DNA from: Muribaculaceae bacterium
GTDB taxonomy: Bacteria > Bacteroidota > Bacteroidia > Bacteroidales > Muribaculaceae
Assembly: GCA_017557425.1 (NCBI GenBank)
Contig: JAFYYU010000004.1
Coordinates: forward strand, 248,001-312,000
Length of the DNA: 64,000 bases
Reading direction: 5' to 3'
Shown: piece by piece, positions 37,421 to 48,870 of the stretch
Numbering within the stretch: the first letter of the stretch is position 1
How the letters are laid out: every line of letters starts with the position of its first letter
Notes under the pieces: model-generated
What the model was told of the DNA's origin: nothing
The model's database searches: none
The model's input: the letters and a program-made list of their open reading frames with translations, nothing else
Translations under genes and position numbers: made by a program

Positions 37421-40400
37421 ATGAAAAAGATTTTATTACTTGCCGTAGCTGCCATCATGGCAGTCGGCGCAATGCAGGCTAAGACGGCCGACGAATTACG
37501 CATCTATCTGAATCCTGGTCACGGTAGCTGGGGTCCCAATGACCGTCCGATGGCGACGATCTCCTACCCGATGCTGCCCGAGACGGGACGCCCCGACACC
37601 AACGGTTTCTATGAGTCGAACACCAACTTGTGGAAATCGATTGAGACCTATCATGCCCTCATCAAAATGGGCGTGAAAGCCGAAAACATCACCTTGTCAA
37701 GGTGGTTCAATGGCCCGTATCCTTATGTATCAGGAGCACCTGACGCCGAAATCTACAACCGTCCGTTGTCAGAAATCTGCGAGGAAGTGGAAATAGGCAA
37801 CTACGACATGTTCCTGTCGCACCACTCCAATGCTTTAACCGACGGCACCGCTACCAACTACCCGCTGATCCTGTATCGCGGCAATGATGGTGAAGGCGGT
37901 GACCTGGCACCGGGCAGCCGTGCCATGGGACAGACCTGCTGGCCCATCTTCTACACCAACGAGATCGACCCGATGACGAACTATAGCCCCGCAAGTCCCA
38001 ACATCCGTGGTGACATCAACTTCTATGGCAGTTCATCGACCCGTGTTGACCCGAATACCGGTATTGCTTATACAGGCTATCTGGGTGTGCTGAAACATGG
38101 TGCACCGGGCTTCCTGATTGAGGGCTATTTCCACACTTATCAGCCAGCACGCCACCGTGCGCTGAACATGGATTATTGCCATCAGGAGGGTATCCGCATC
38201 GCCCGCGGTATCGGTGAGTACTTCGGTCTCACTCCCTATAACAAGGGCTATATCATGGGTACCGTTAAGGATATCCACAACCACCTTGTTCACAACCTGT
38301 ACAATTACAATGCAACGTCGATGGACCAGTGGTATCCCATCAACGGCGCTGTTGTCATCCTGTACAAGAACGGTCAGGAAGTGGCACGTTACACCACCGA
38401 CCAGAACTACAATGGTGTGTTCGTGTTTGAAGACCTGGATCCCGGCACATACACCCTGAGCGTTGAGGCCGAAGGCTTCAAGCCGCTGGGCGAGTACACT
38501 GCCGAGACCGTTGACAGCCAGTGGAGAGATCTTATCAATGCCGCTGCAGGAGAAATTGTGGTAGAGGCCAACAAGACGACCTATGCCGTTCCCATGCTTG
38601 AGGCCACAGACTATGTGATCCCGACCGACTTGTATCAGAACTATCCCGAGCCCGAACTGCCCGGTTACGTTACCGCTCCCACTAAGCTTGATCTGACCCG
38701 TGACGAGGGCACCGAGTATGACCTCGTGGGCACCATCAAGCGTATGCTCGTGCGTGGTGACAGCACTGTTGTCCTGACCAATGCCGAGGACGGTACGCCC
38801 CACGTTTACCTGATCAACAACATTGACAAGGTGATCGTTAAGGAACTGAGCATCGAAGGCATCGCTGACGTTGAGCCCAACAATGCCGGCTTCTACAGCC
38901 GTCTGAACGACATCGCCTTCACTGCCGACGACCAGCTCGTGGGTATCAACTGCGTACAGACCCAGTATGGCGCTGGCCAGGTTAACGAAGGATATGAGCG
39001 TGGCACGCTGCGCCTCTACAAGTGGGCTGACTTCGACAGTGATCCTATCCAGTGGGTAACCACCCAGAGTTCAGCCAACTTCTACTACTATCGTGCCCAG
39101 TCGTTGACCATTGACGGTTATTCAGCAGACTGCACCGTTAACATCATTGGAACCAACGATGCTGCAAGCAGCGCAGGTGGCATGAGGTTCTTGAGATTGA
39201 ACATCATCAACAACACGATTGTCAGCACAGTTTATACCGAGAAGACCATCAGCGCCCAGAGTAACTTCACCAAGGCCAAGATCGGTGAGCCGCAACTCGT
39301 TCTCTCACCGCGCAGCGATGACCAAGTCATGCTTGACGGTGAAAGCACTCTGCTCATGGAGGTTGCTCCCGCCAACGTTAACGGCACCGACAGTGAAGTT
39401 GTGGGACGCTTCGCCGGCGATGAGGCCGACACCCCCGTGAAGGGTACCTCCTTCTTCAAGTATGCTCAGCACCAGTTCATGGTAACTCCTTATGTTGCTG
39501 TCGACAGGGATGACGTCGTCAACGTGGGTGGTATCAAGCTCTATGATATCACTGCTGGTCTGGATCAAGCCGCATTGGTTGCAACTACCAATACCGAGAT
39601 TGCTCCGCTTGCCACCACATTCATGGCAACTGGCGCCAACGTCGATGGTGAGGAAATCTACCTCTACCTGATGCAGGACAACAAGATCACCAAGTGGCAG
39701 ACCGATATTGCTAACCAAGCCGGCGTTCCCGGAATCTACGCTTATGGTCTTAGCAACGATGGTGATCATTTCACCTTCAATGCCAACGTTGCAGCCAATA
39801 ATGCCTACATCACGTTCTACAACGAGGAAGGCACTGCAGTGGCTACTGTTAACGTTCCTAATGTTCAAGAAGGCGAAAACACTGCCACTATCAACGTTAG
39901 CGAACTCGAAGGCGTTGAGCCTGGCAGCACGCTGACCTGGGCAGTAACCGTTGAGGGTGAACCCATCAACACCATCAACCGCATCAACCCGATTGGCCAG
40001 AGCTATAGCGGACAGTTGTTCGTTGCGGTCGACAAGTCGCCTGAGAGCCCCAAGATGGGTACCATCTATGCCGGTAACCGTGTCGCTAATCTCAATGCTG
40101 GTAACGGTGTCTATCTGTATGATGTCAACGGTGTGCGTGTGAGCGATCAGGTTTATAACGGTAACCGCACTTGGCGCGCTAACTACCGCATGGGCATTGA
40201 CAGCCAAGGTAAGCTCTATGTTCCTGATTGGGGCGATCCCACCTCGGGCGTATTCATTGCCGATCCTAACGACCTGGGAGGCACATGGACTGAGTTCTTT
40301 ATCGGTGAGCGCAATGGCGATGGTCTGATTTCTAACAACGGCGTTAATGTCGGTTCTTCGACGCCTGGCGTAGGCATCGGCGGCAAGGGCGCAGACACCA

Positions 40401-41167
40401 AGCTGTATGTGTATCTTGAGGACTTTGGCAACGGTGTGGGTGTTTACAACATCGGCCAGCCCGACGGCACAATCGTTGACACCTGGGATACCGCTCCTAG
40501 CCAGTACTATGATGTAGGCTACCTGCAGGCTAACACCAATGGTAACGTTGTAGCTGATCCTCTGGGCCGCGGTGTCTGGATATCGCAATACCGCAGTACG
40601 GGCAATAATGCCGCTGGCGTTCCCTCGCTTATCTTCGTTGACAATGATGGCAATTTGACATTCAATTCCGGCAGAACGCCCTACAACGAGATGCTCAACG
40701 GTAGCGACCGTGCGGGCTTCACCGTCAGCGATGATGCAAGCATTCTTGTCGTTAACGACGGCAATGATGAACTCCAGTTCTTTGATGTAACTTGGGATGG
40801 CACCACGCCCGACATCACGCCAAAGTATTCATACAAGACCGGTCAAGGCCCCATCTTCCAGATGGCATTCGACTATGCTGGCAACCTGGTTTGCGCCGGT
40901 GGCAACATCGGTATGTACTCAATACCTACCGACGAGAACGTCCACACCACTCCCGCTATGGGCACCATCACCGTTCCCGGTGGCGATACGACCTATGATG
41001 TGGATTGCAACGGCAAGACCGATATCGCCGATGTAACTACATTGATCGACTACCTGCTGGGTGCCAATCCCGAGCCCTTCAACTCAGATGCTGCTGACGT
41101 TGACAAGGATGGTAAGATTAACATTAGTGACGTGACCGACTTAATTGACTACCTGCTCACCCACTAA
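37421..41167 (+). CDS. Very large secreted N-acetylmuramoyl-L-alanine amidase-like protein with dockerin repeats
   Basis: 1,248 aa. Signal peptide MKKILLLAVAAIMAVGAMQA, then an Amidase_3-like domain (about 25-255) with the zinc and catalytic residues H34 (LNPGHG), E65 (GFYESN), H134/H135 (SHHSN) and E234 (FLIEGYFHT). Next is a carboxypeptidase-regulatory-like sandwich (about 260-350), a ~750-residue region with repeated beta-strand units like a propeller, and at the C-terminus two dockerin-type Ca-binding repeats (DCNGKTDIADVTTLIDYLLG, DKDGKINISDVTDLIDYLL). ATGs at 37409/37412 overlap the upstream stop and are alternative starts. Whether it cuts peptidoglycan is inferred from conserved residues only. 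Confidence 0.88.
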   Translation: MKKILLLAVAAIMAVGAMQAKTADELRIYLNPGHGSWGPNDRPMATISYPMLPETGRPDTNGFYESNTNLWKSIETYHALIKMGVKAENITLSRWFNGPYPYVSGAPDAEIYNRPLSEICEEVEIGNYDMFLSHHSNALTDGTATNYPLILYRGNDGEGGDLAPGSRAMGQTCWPIFYTNEIDPMTNYSPASPNIRGDINFYGSSSTRVDPNTGIAYTGYLGVLKHGAPGFLIEGYFHTYQPARHRALNMDYCHQEGIRIARGIGEYFGLTPYNKGYIMGTVKDIHNHLVHNLYNYNATSMDQWYPINGAVVILYKNGQEVARYTTDQNYNGVFVFEDLDPGTYTLSVEAEGFKPLGEYTAETVDSQWRDLINAAAGEIVVEANKTTYAVPMLEATDYVIPTDLYQNYPEPELPGYVTAPTKLDLTRDEGTEYDLVGTIKRMLVRGDSTVVLTNAEDGTPHVYLINNIDKVIVKELSIEGIADVEPNNAGFYSRLNDIAFTADDQLVGINCVQTQYGAGQVNEGYERGTLRLYKWADFDSDPIQWVTTQSSANFYYYRAQSLTIDGYSADCTVNIIGTNDAASSAGGMRFLRLNIINNTIVSTVYTEKTISAQSNFTKAKIGEPQLVLSPRSDDQVMLDGESTLLMEVAPANVNGTDSEVVGRFAGDEADTPVKGTSFFKYAQHQFMVTPYVAVDRDDVVNVGGIKLYDITAGLDQAALVATTNTEIAPLATTFMATGANVDGEEIYLYLMQDNKITKWQTDIANQAGVPGIYAYGLSNDGDHFTFNANVAANNAYITFYNEEGTAVATVNVPNVQEGENTATINVSELEGVEPGSTLTWAVTVEGEPINTINRINPIGQSYSGQLFVAVDKSPESPKMGTIYAGNRVANLNAGNGVYLYDVNGVRVSDQVYNGNRTWRANYRMGIDSQGKLYVPDWGDPTSGVFIADPNDLGGTWTEFFIGERNGDGLISNNGVNVGSSTPGVGIGGKGADTKLYVYLEDFGNGVGVYNIGQPDGTIVDTWDTAPSQYYDVGYLQANTNGNVVADPLGRGVWISQYRSTGNNAAGVPSLIFVDNDGNLTFNSGRTPYNEMLNGSDRAGFTVSDDASILVVNDGNDELQFFDVTWDGTTPDITPKYSYKTGQGPIFQMAFDYAGNLVCAGGNIGMYSIPTDENVHTTPAMGTITVPGGDTTYDVDCNGKTDIADVTTLIDYLLGANPEPFNSDAADVDKDGKINISDVTDLIDYLLTH

Positions 41168-41199
41168 TCGTCAATCGAGTTAATCAATTCTCATTACAG

Positions 41200-41236
41200 G
41201 CGACCCGTGTCATGCGGGTCGCTTGTTTTGTTTTTT
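41200..41236 (+). terminator. Terminator of the propeller-amidase operon
   Basis: GCGACCCG (41200-41207) pairs with CGGGTCGC (41215-41222), followed by TTGTTTTGTTTTTTTT. Confidence 0.85.
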
Positions 41237-41314
41237 TTCTATAAATGATGTGATGATTGGGGCAGCAATTCGAGTGTTTTGTATAAATTTGGCGGCGCCT
41301 AAACAAAACTCAAA

Positions 41315-41360
41315 ATAATTTGGTTTTGTGTTCGGCTTGCACAATTTTTTTGTAATTTTG
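41315..41360 (+). promoter_or_regulatory. Promoter region of lon carrying the TTCGGCTTGCAC repeat
   Basis: TTTG (41319-41322) begins a GTTTTGTGTTCGGCTTGCAC block (41323-41342) almost identical to the spacer of the lolE promoter at 48830-48849. The base positions expected for a -7 box after it are AATTTTTT; a better TAATTTTG lies at 41353-41360. A weak inverted copy (ACAAAAC) precedes it at about 41303-41309. Confidence 0.5.
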
Positions 41361-41409
41361 GCACCCAATTTGTGTATATTACCCCTATACACCCATCAAC
41401 AATAGAAAT

Positions 41410-43854
41410 ATGATCGATTTTTTAGATAATATAGATGCCGAAATGAATGATGGAGGAGCCCGTGTGCTTCCCATCATCACCGAGATTCACGAGGTGAGCG
41501 ACGGTACTGATATTCACGATAATAAGGCTGATGACATCCCTATCCTGCCCTTGCGCAACATGGTATTATTCCCCATGATGACCATGCCGGTATCGGTAGG
41601 TCGCGACAAGTCCATGCGCCTGATTAAAGATGTCGAGGAGAGTCATTCTTCAATTGCGGTCTTCTGCCAATATGACAGCCACGTTGAGGACCCTGCCGAA
41701 AAAGATTTGTACCGTTATGGCACCATTGCCACCATCATCAAGGTGCTGGAACTGCCCGATGGCTCGACCAATGTCATCCTGCAGGGCCGATCGGCTTGCC
41801 AGCTGGACCATATATCCCAAACCGCACCTTACATGCGAGGCTCTGTCACCCTGGTGGAAGACAGACTGCCGCTGGCAGGAGACAAGGAATTTGAGATTCT
41901 GATGCAGTCCATTGCCGAAGTCACCCTGCGCATGCTGCGCAACATGGGACAGAATGGCCGCGATCTGGCATTCGCCATGAAAAACATCGACAATCCCATG
42001 TATCTGATGAATTTCTTGGCCACCAACATCGCTTTTGACCCGGATCAAAAGCAACACATGCTGGAGGAGCGTGACATCAAGAAACGGGGCTATCTCCTTT
42101 ACTCGATGCTCATGCGCGAGGAACAATTGGTCGAGATCAAGGCCAATATCCAGTCGCGCACACGTGAAGAGTTGTCACAGCAGCAACGAGACCACTTCCT
42201 GCAACAGCAAATCCGCACCATCCAGGAAGAGCTGGGTACTGACATTGACGATATCGAGGAACTACAGGAACGGTCCACCAAAATGAAGTGGAGCGAGGAG
42301 GTTCAGAAGCAATTCGACAAAGAGCTCAGGAAACTAGAACGGCTGAATCCCCAGTCTCCCGACTACTCGGTACAATATGCCTATCTGGACAATATGCTCA
42401 ACCTGCCGTGGGACACCTATACTGAGGATAATTTCGACCTCAAGAAGGTCGAGGAGAAACTCAATGCCGACCACTACGGCCTGGAGAAAGTAAAAGACCG
42501 CATTCTGGAGCATCTTTCCGTGCTCAAGTTGCGTGGAGACCTCAAAGCGCCCATCCTTTGCCTGTATGGTCCTCCGGGCGTGGGTAAAACTTCTTTGGGA
42601 AAATCCATTGCCGACGCGTTGCATCGTGAATATGCCCGCATCTCGTTGGGCGGACTTCATGACGAGGCCGAGATACGCGGTCACCGCCGCACCTACATCG
42701 GCGCTATGCCTGGCCGCATCATCGCTGCACTGGCCAAGTGCGGAAGCAACAATCCGGTCATTGTCCTTGACGAGATTGACAAGGTGGGACAAGATTTCAA
42801 GGGAGATCCGTCATCGGCATTGCTCGAGGTATTGGATCCCGAGCAGAACGGTCACTTCCATGACAATTATCTTGACATCGATTATGACTTGTCCAAAATC
42901 CTGTTCATCGCCACAGCCAACAGCCTGGCCACCGTGAGCCGTCCCTTGCTGGACCGTATGGAGGTTATCGAGATCAACGGATATATCCCTGAAGAGAAAC
43001 TGGAAATCGCCAAACGTCACCTTGTTCCCAAGGAATTGGAAAACAACGGTTTCAAGAAGAATGAAATCAAGTTCGGCAAGCAGGTAATGCTCAAGATCAT
43101 CGAGGATTATACCCGCGAGTCGGGCGTCCGCCAGTTGGAGAAGAAAATCGCTACCGTGCTGCGCCGTGTGGCACGTCATAAGGCTAGCGGTGATACCTAC
43201 CCTACCAGTATCAAGATTGAAGACCTGAAAGAATACCTGGGAGCACCTGATTACAGCCGTGACAAGTATGAGGGCAACGAGTTCGCAGGCGTTGTGACAG
43301 GCCTTGCATGGACTGCCGTGGGAGGCGAAATCCTGTTTGTGGAATCGTCGCTGGCGCGTGGCAAGGGCGAAAAACTAACGCTGACGGGCAATCTGGGTGA
43401 CGTGATGAAGGAATCGGCAGTGATTGCGCTCCAATACCTGCGCTCGCACTGCTCGATTATCGGCATCGACCCGGAATTGTTTGACAAGTATAATATCCAC
43501 ATCCATGTGCCCGAGGGTGCCATACCAAAGGATGGCCCATCGGCAGGTGTAACGATGGTGACCTCGCTCGCCTCGTCGTTCACCCAGCGCAAGGTCAGGG
43601 ACCACTTGGCCATGACCGGTGAAATCACCCTGCGCGGCAAAGTGTTGCCCGTGGGTGGCATTAAGGACAAAATCCTTGCTGCCAAACGTGCCGGAATCAC
43701 CGACATCATCCTGTGTGAAGCCAACCGCAAGGATATTAACGAAATCAACGAGATGTACCTTAATGGTCTGACGTTCCATTATGTCAACACCATCAAGGAC
43801 GTCCTTGACCTGGCTCTCCTTCCCGAAAAGGTGAAAGATGCCATTGAGTTATAA
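41410..43854 (+). CDS. lon: ATP-dependent protease Lon
   Basis: AAA+ serine protease for damaged and regulatory proteins. 814 aa with N-terminal substrate-binding domain (about 45-240), coiled coil, Walker A GPPGVGKTS, Walker B NPVIVLDEIDK, and the protease domain with catalytic S711 (KDGPSAGVT) and K754 (GGIKDKILAAKR). An acidic N-terminal extension of about 40 residues is usual in Bacteroidetes. It converges on the M1 peptidase gene with only 2 nt between the stop codons. Confidence 0.98.
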   Translation: MIDFLDNIDAEMNDGGARVLPIITEIHEVSDGTDIHDNKADDIPILPLRNMVLFPMMTMPVSVGRDKSMRLIKDVEESHSSIAVFCQYDSHVEDPAEKDLYRYGTIATIIKVLELPDGSTNVILQGRSACQLDHISQTAPYMRGSVTLVEDRLPLAGDKEFEILMQSIAEVTLRMLRNMGQNGRDLAFAMKNIDNPMYLMNFLATNIAFDPDQKQHMLEERDIKKRGYLLYSMLMREEQLVEIKANIQSRTREELSQQQRDHFLQQQIRTIQEELGTDIDDIEELQERSTKMKWSEEVQKQFDKELRKLERLNPQSPDYSVQYAYLDNMLNLPWDTYTEDNFDLKKVEEKLNADHYGLEKVKDRILEHLSVLKLRGDLKAPILCLYGPPGVGKTSLGKSIADALHREYARISLGGLHDEAEIRGHRRTYIGAMPGRIIAALAKCGSNNPVIVLDEIDKVGQDFKGDPSSALLEVLDPEQNGHFHDNYLDIDYDLSKILFIATANSLATVSRPLLDRMEVIEINGYIPEEKLEIAKRHLVPKELENNGFKKNEIKFGKQVMLKIIEDYTRESGVRQLEKKIATVLRRVARHKASGDTYPTSIKIEDLKEYLGAPDYSRDKYEGNEFAGVVTGLAWTAVGGEILFVESSLARGKGEKLTLTGNLGDVMKESAVIALQYLRSHCSIIGIDPELFDKYNIHIHVPEGAIPKDGPSAGVTMVTSLASSFTQRKVRDHLAMTGEITLRGKVLPVGGIKDKILAAKRAGITDIILCEANRKDINEINEMYLNGLTFHYVNTIKDVLDLALLPEKVKDAIEL

Positions 43855-43856
43855 AC

Positions 43857-46307
43857 TCAGCGCAACAGCCAATAGGCATTTTCCTTGAGTTTGTTCATCA
43901 AGGCCGGTTCAAGGCCAGGATGTGTGTCAATCCATTGGCGCACCAGTTGCTTGGCCTCATCGCTCATGTGGCCTGCCAGCAGGCCTGTCAGCCAATAACC
44001 GGGGAAGAAAATGTCACCCGTGCGTTGCACATCTTCAAGCGCATCAAGGCCGGGAATCAGGTAACGGTTGGAGATAGACTCCCTCGTCGGGTCATTGAGC
44101 AGAGCCAGCATATCCCGTGCCCATGGTTCCACACGACGGTTTTCGGCCTGCAGTAAGTCATTGAACAACTGTTGCTGGACTTGGGTATCAGGGTTGCAGG
44201 CACGGGAGATGAAGTCAAACTCCCGCCGTTGGTCAGTGGTCAACTGGCGTCCGCGCTGATCATCAAGGATACTGTTCCACATATCGGGTCGCATAATGGC
44301 CAAGTGATAGGCCAATCGCATGTAGTCGCGGTTATTGAAAAATGAGGCGCTCTGGTCTTTCCATATATCATAAAGCTTGTTGACGACATCCCGCGAAACA
44401 GCCGTGAGTGAAAGTTGCCGCAGCAAGGCCTGTCTTACTGACTGCAGGCTGTGCTTTTGCATCATCTCAAACAACTGCCGTTCGGTCTTTGACCGCATCT
44501 TACGGTCAAGTCTAGGCATCAGATTGTTGATAAAACTGCATGTCGTGGAGGCAATGAGTTCGTTATTCTCATGGTAGAGGAAGTCAAGCAGCATCTTCAT
44601 CAGATTCTCTGCTGTAATATTGCCCAGATGGTAGTTTTCATAAAGGTTGAGCACAGCAGCATAGCGTACCATATCATTGTCGGGCATCGTTTTCCAGGTC
44701 TTAGCCAAGAATGATATCGCTTTCTCGTCAAGGGCAAATTGTCCATACCCCTCACCATTGCTGTTGAGAATCTGGTTCTCATAATCAGAGAGAACTATTT
44801 CATCGTCATTCATATAAACCGGCTTTTGGCAAAATGTTCCTTCTTGATCAAGAAAACCGATATTAAAGCCCTGTTTCCATGCTATATTGCGCCCATAAGG
44901 ATCAGACTGTGTCACCTTGATGACAGCATCCATCTCCTTGGCGGCCTTAACGACTGGCATACCTTTCTGTTTTACCCACACATCGCTGAAAGATTGGGCG
45001 CTGTGTTCAGGAGCGAAACGGTCCAATTCAACAACCAGGTCATCCCATGTAGCGTTACCATAAGCATACCGGTTCAGGTAGCTGCGCAAACCGTCCCGCA
45101 GGTTTTCCTCCCCTTTCTCTTTCTCGAGTTTGCTCATCATGATGGGTGCCTTGTGATAAATGATGTTGCCGTAAAGCAACCCTGCCTTATTCAAGTTGTC
45201 CAAGGGTTGCTGTATGGGGTGTGTGCCCTGTGTGCGGTCAACGCTCATTGCCAACGGGTAATGCGCCTTGATGAAGGCCAGGTCGTGGTCCAGGTCAGGG
45301 AATTGTTCACGGGCGATTTTGTCGGCCATGAAGTTGGCAAACACTTCCTTGGTCCAAACATCGTCGAACCAGCGCATCGTGACCAAGTCGCCGAACCACA
45401 TGTGTGACGTTTCGTGAGCAATCAGGTTGAGGCGTGACATTTCCTCATCAGGCGTTGGTTCAGGGCCGAGGAAGATGCGCTGGTCGTTATACTGGATGCA
45501 GCCAGGGTGCTCCATCCCGCCGAACTGGTAGCCTGGAAGCACGACAAAGCCATAGTTTTCAAATGGATATGGGATTCCCGTATATTCCTCCATCCACCGC
45601 AATGACAAGGCCACCTGATCAAATACAATGGGCAACTGTGCCACCTTGGCAGGATCAGTCTCGCGGTAGAGGGCTGTCAATAGTCGGCCATCACGGATAT
45701 CCCTCTTGACTTGGAACTTTCCAGCCGTGAACGAGAACAGGTAGGTAGGAATGGGTTTACTGGTCTGGTTGCTGATGCTCACCCACCCCTCTGGAATGTC
45801 AAGTTTAAGGCTGAAAACAGCTTTCAGGTCAGGCTGGTCAAAACACGGGAAGACGCTCCTGGCATGATCAGGGACAAACAAAGTGTAGAGGTATTCATCG
45901 CTGCGATTCAACGCTTTGTCGCCGCTATAGCCACTCAATATCACCGAGTTCTCACCCTGAACAAGAAATTGAGCCGGGATAATGATGTGCTCATTCATCA
46001 AGACGGTCTTCATGGTCTTGTCATTAACCATCAGCTCACGAGACAACTGACTGGCATCACCTTGAAAGTCAATCTGTAGGTCTTCATCACCAGTCCAATC
46101 AAACATTATCGTTTCCTCAAAATGGACTGGCTTGGACTTTTCTTCGGGCACTGTGAACGACAAGTCGTAAGATACCTGGCTGATATGGTTTGTGCGGTAA
46201 ACTGCCAACTCACGGGACACGCCGTCCACAACGGGCACAGCTGCTCCCATCAGCAGAGAGAACCACGCAAACATGATGACAAATGATAATCTAACACACT
46301 GTTTCAT
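43857..46307 (-). CDS. M1-family metallo-aminopeptidase, exported
   Basis: Zinc aminopeptidase of 816 aa. Signal peptide (about 1-24), then the M1 N-terminal saddle, exopeptidase motif GGMEHPG and catalytic H298-E299-x-x-H302 plus E321 in the HETSHMWFGDLVTM...KEVFANF region. The C-terminal half is helical (ERAP1_C-like). ATG 46307 is preferred: the promoter TATCTTTG (46347-46354) lies just before it. Probably periplasmic peptide digestion. Its 3' end meets lon with no terminator between. Confidence 0.94.
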   Translation of the reverse strand: MKQCVRLSFVIMFAWFSLLMGAAVPVVDGVSRELAVYRTNHISQVSYDLSFTVPEEKSKPVHFEETIMFDWTGDEDLQIDFQGDASQLSRELMVNDKTMKTVLMNEHIIIPAQFLVQGENSVILSGYSGDKALNRSDEYLYTLFVPDHARSVFPCFDQPDLKAVFSLKLDIPEGWVSISNQTSKPIPTYLFSFTAGKFQVKRDIRDGRLLTALYRETDPAKVAQLPIVFDQVALSLRWMEEYTGIPYPFENYGFVVLPGYQFGGMEHPGCIQYNDQRIFLGPEPTPDEEMSRLNLIAHETSHMWFGDLVTMRWFDDVWTKEVFANFMADKIAREQFPDLDHDLAFIKAHYPLAMSVDRTQGTHPIQQPLDNLNKAGLLYGNIIYHKAPIMMSKLEKEKGEENLRDGLRSYLNRYAYGNATWDDLVVELDRFAPEHSAQSFSDVWVKQKGMPVVKAAKEMDAVIKVTQSDPYGRNIAWKQGFNIGFLDQEGTFCQKPVYMNDDEIVLSDYENQILNSNGEGYGQFALDEKAISFLAKTWKTMPDNDMVRYAAVLNLYENYHLGNITAENLMKMLLDFLYHENNELIASTTCSFINNLMPRLDRKMRSKTERQLFEMMQKHSLQSVRQALLRQLSLTAVSRDVVNKLYDIWKDQSASFFNNRDYMRLAYHLAIMRPDMWNSILDDQRGRQLTTDQRREFDFISRACNPDTQVQQQLFNDLLQAENRRVEPWARDMLALLNDPTRESISNRYLIPGLDALEDVQRTGDIFFPGYWLTGLLAGHMSDEAKQLVRQWIDTHPGLEPALMNKLKENAYWLLR

Positions 46308-46346
46308 GACCTGTTCATTATTGGGGTTGCGGCATTGCAACAGGTG

Positions 46347-46354
46347 CAAAGATA
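46347..46354 (-). promoter_or_regulatory. -7 element of the M1 aminopeptidase gene
   Basis: Minus-strand TATCTTTG, about 40 nt before ATG 46307, directly downstream of the groEL terminator. Confidence 0.6.
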
Positions 46355-46366
46355 ATCATTATTTCC

Positions 46367-46406
46367 CAAAAAAACCTCCTGCATGGCACTATAGCCTTGC
46401 AGGAGG
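46367..46406 (-). terminator. Terminator of groES-groEL
   Basis: CCTCCTGCA (46375-46383) pairs with TGCAGGAGG (46398-46406); the minus strand continues with seven Ts. Confidence 0.9.
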
Positions 46407-46442
46407 TCATCAATGTATTATTTAATGTACTATGGTCGATGA

Positions 46443-48379
<1,937 letters not shown>

Positions 48380-48785
48380 GATTTCTTTTAATGTTTATAA
48401 CGTTAATTGTTGAATTATTTGTCTTCAGTGTTAGGATGCAACGAGTGTGCCAATGCCGTAAAACCGACATTTTGTCACCCGGTACTGCCACTTCAATCTA
48501 TCAACATATCATTATGAAGACAAATGCGCCTGCGAATCGGGCATCGCTATAAACGGTGGCCGTGGCAACAGCATTGACGCATTAGGATGACAGGCATGCG
48601 GAGGGAGTTGACCCTTACGGGGGTTGGGGGTATTCTTGTTAGACTTATCCATAATATACATTTCTATTAAATGTTCTTCCAGTGTAATTACCTGAAAGGA
48701 ACCTAAAACAATCCATTAATAATAAAACAATCTAGGAATTGAAAAGCAAATAATGTGCCAACTGTTCCAATGCACGGATATTGGC
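48380..48785. other. Long intergenic region upstream of groES
   Basis: About 400 nt with no recognised gene. The minus strand has a 46-codon open frame (48512-48652, starting MDKSNKNTPNPRKGQLPPHA) with unusual Pro/His-rich content; I do not accept it as a gene without homologues. Short G-runs near 48618-48630 (GGGGGTTGGGGG). The groES promoter must lie in the part nearest 48380 but is not obvious. Confidence 0.5.
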
Positions 48786-48870
48786 TTCATTCAGGCTACA
48801 AGCCGAGCACAAAAGCAAATGATAATTTGGTTTTGTGCTCGGCTTGCACTACCTTTGTAGCCTGAATGAA
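48786..48870. repeat. Quasi-palindrome around the lolE promoter
   Basis: 48786-48800 is the exact reverse complement of 48856-48870, and 48801-48814 of 48831-48844. The right arm has 11 extra nt (48845-48855) containing most of the -7 box; they are bounded by TTG on both sides. Central loop 16 nt. The right arm includes the first bases of the lolE gene. Confidence 0.85.
48826..48857 (+). promoter_or_regulatory. Promoter of the LolC/E-type gene
   Basis: TTTG (48826-48829), 20-nt spacer, TACCTTTG (48850-48857): full consensus. The spacer is the repeated GTTTTGTGCTCGGCTTGCAC block. Only 8 nt separate the -7 box from the ATG. Confidence 0.75.

Noticed and set aside
39305-40588. 427-codon open frame antisense to the amidase-dockerin gene
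   Set aside because: No recognisable domain; an effect of GC-rich third positions in the real gene.
48380-48480. CIRCE/HrcA operator upstream of groES
   Set aside because: TTGGCACACTC near 48440-48450 resembles one half-site only, and no matching inverted half lies 9 nt away.
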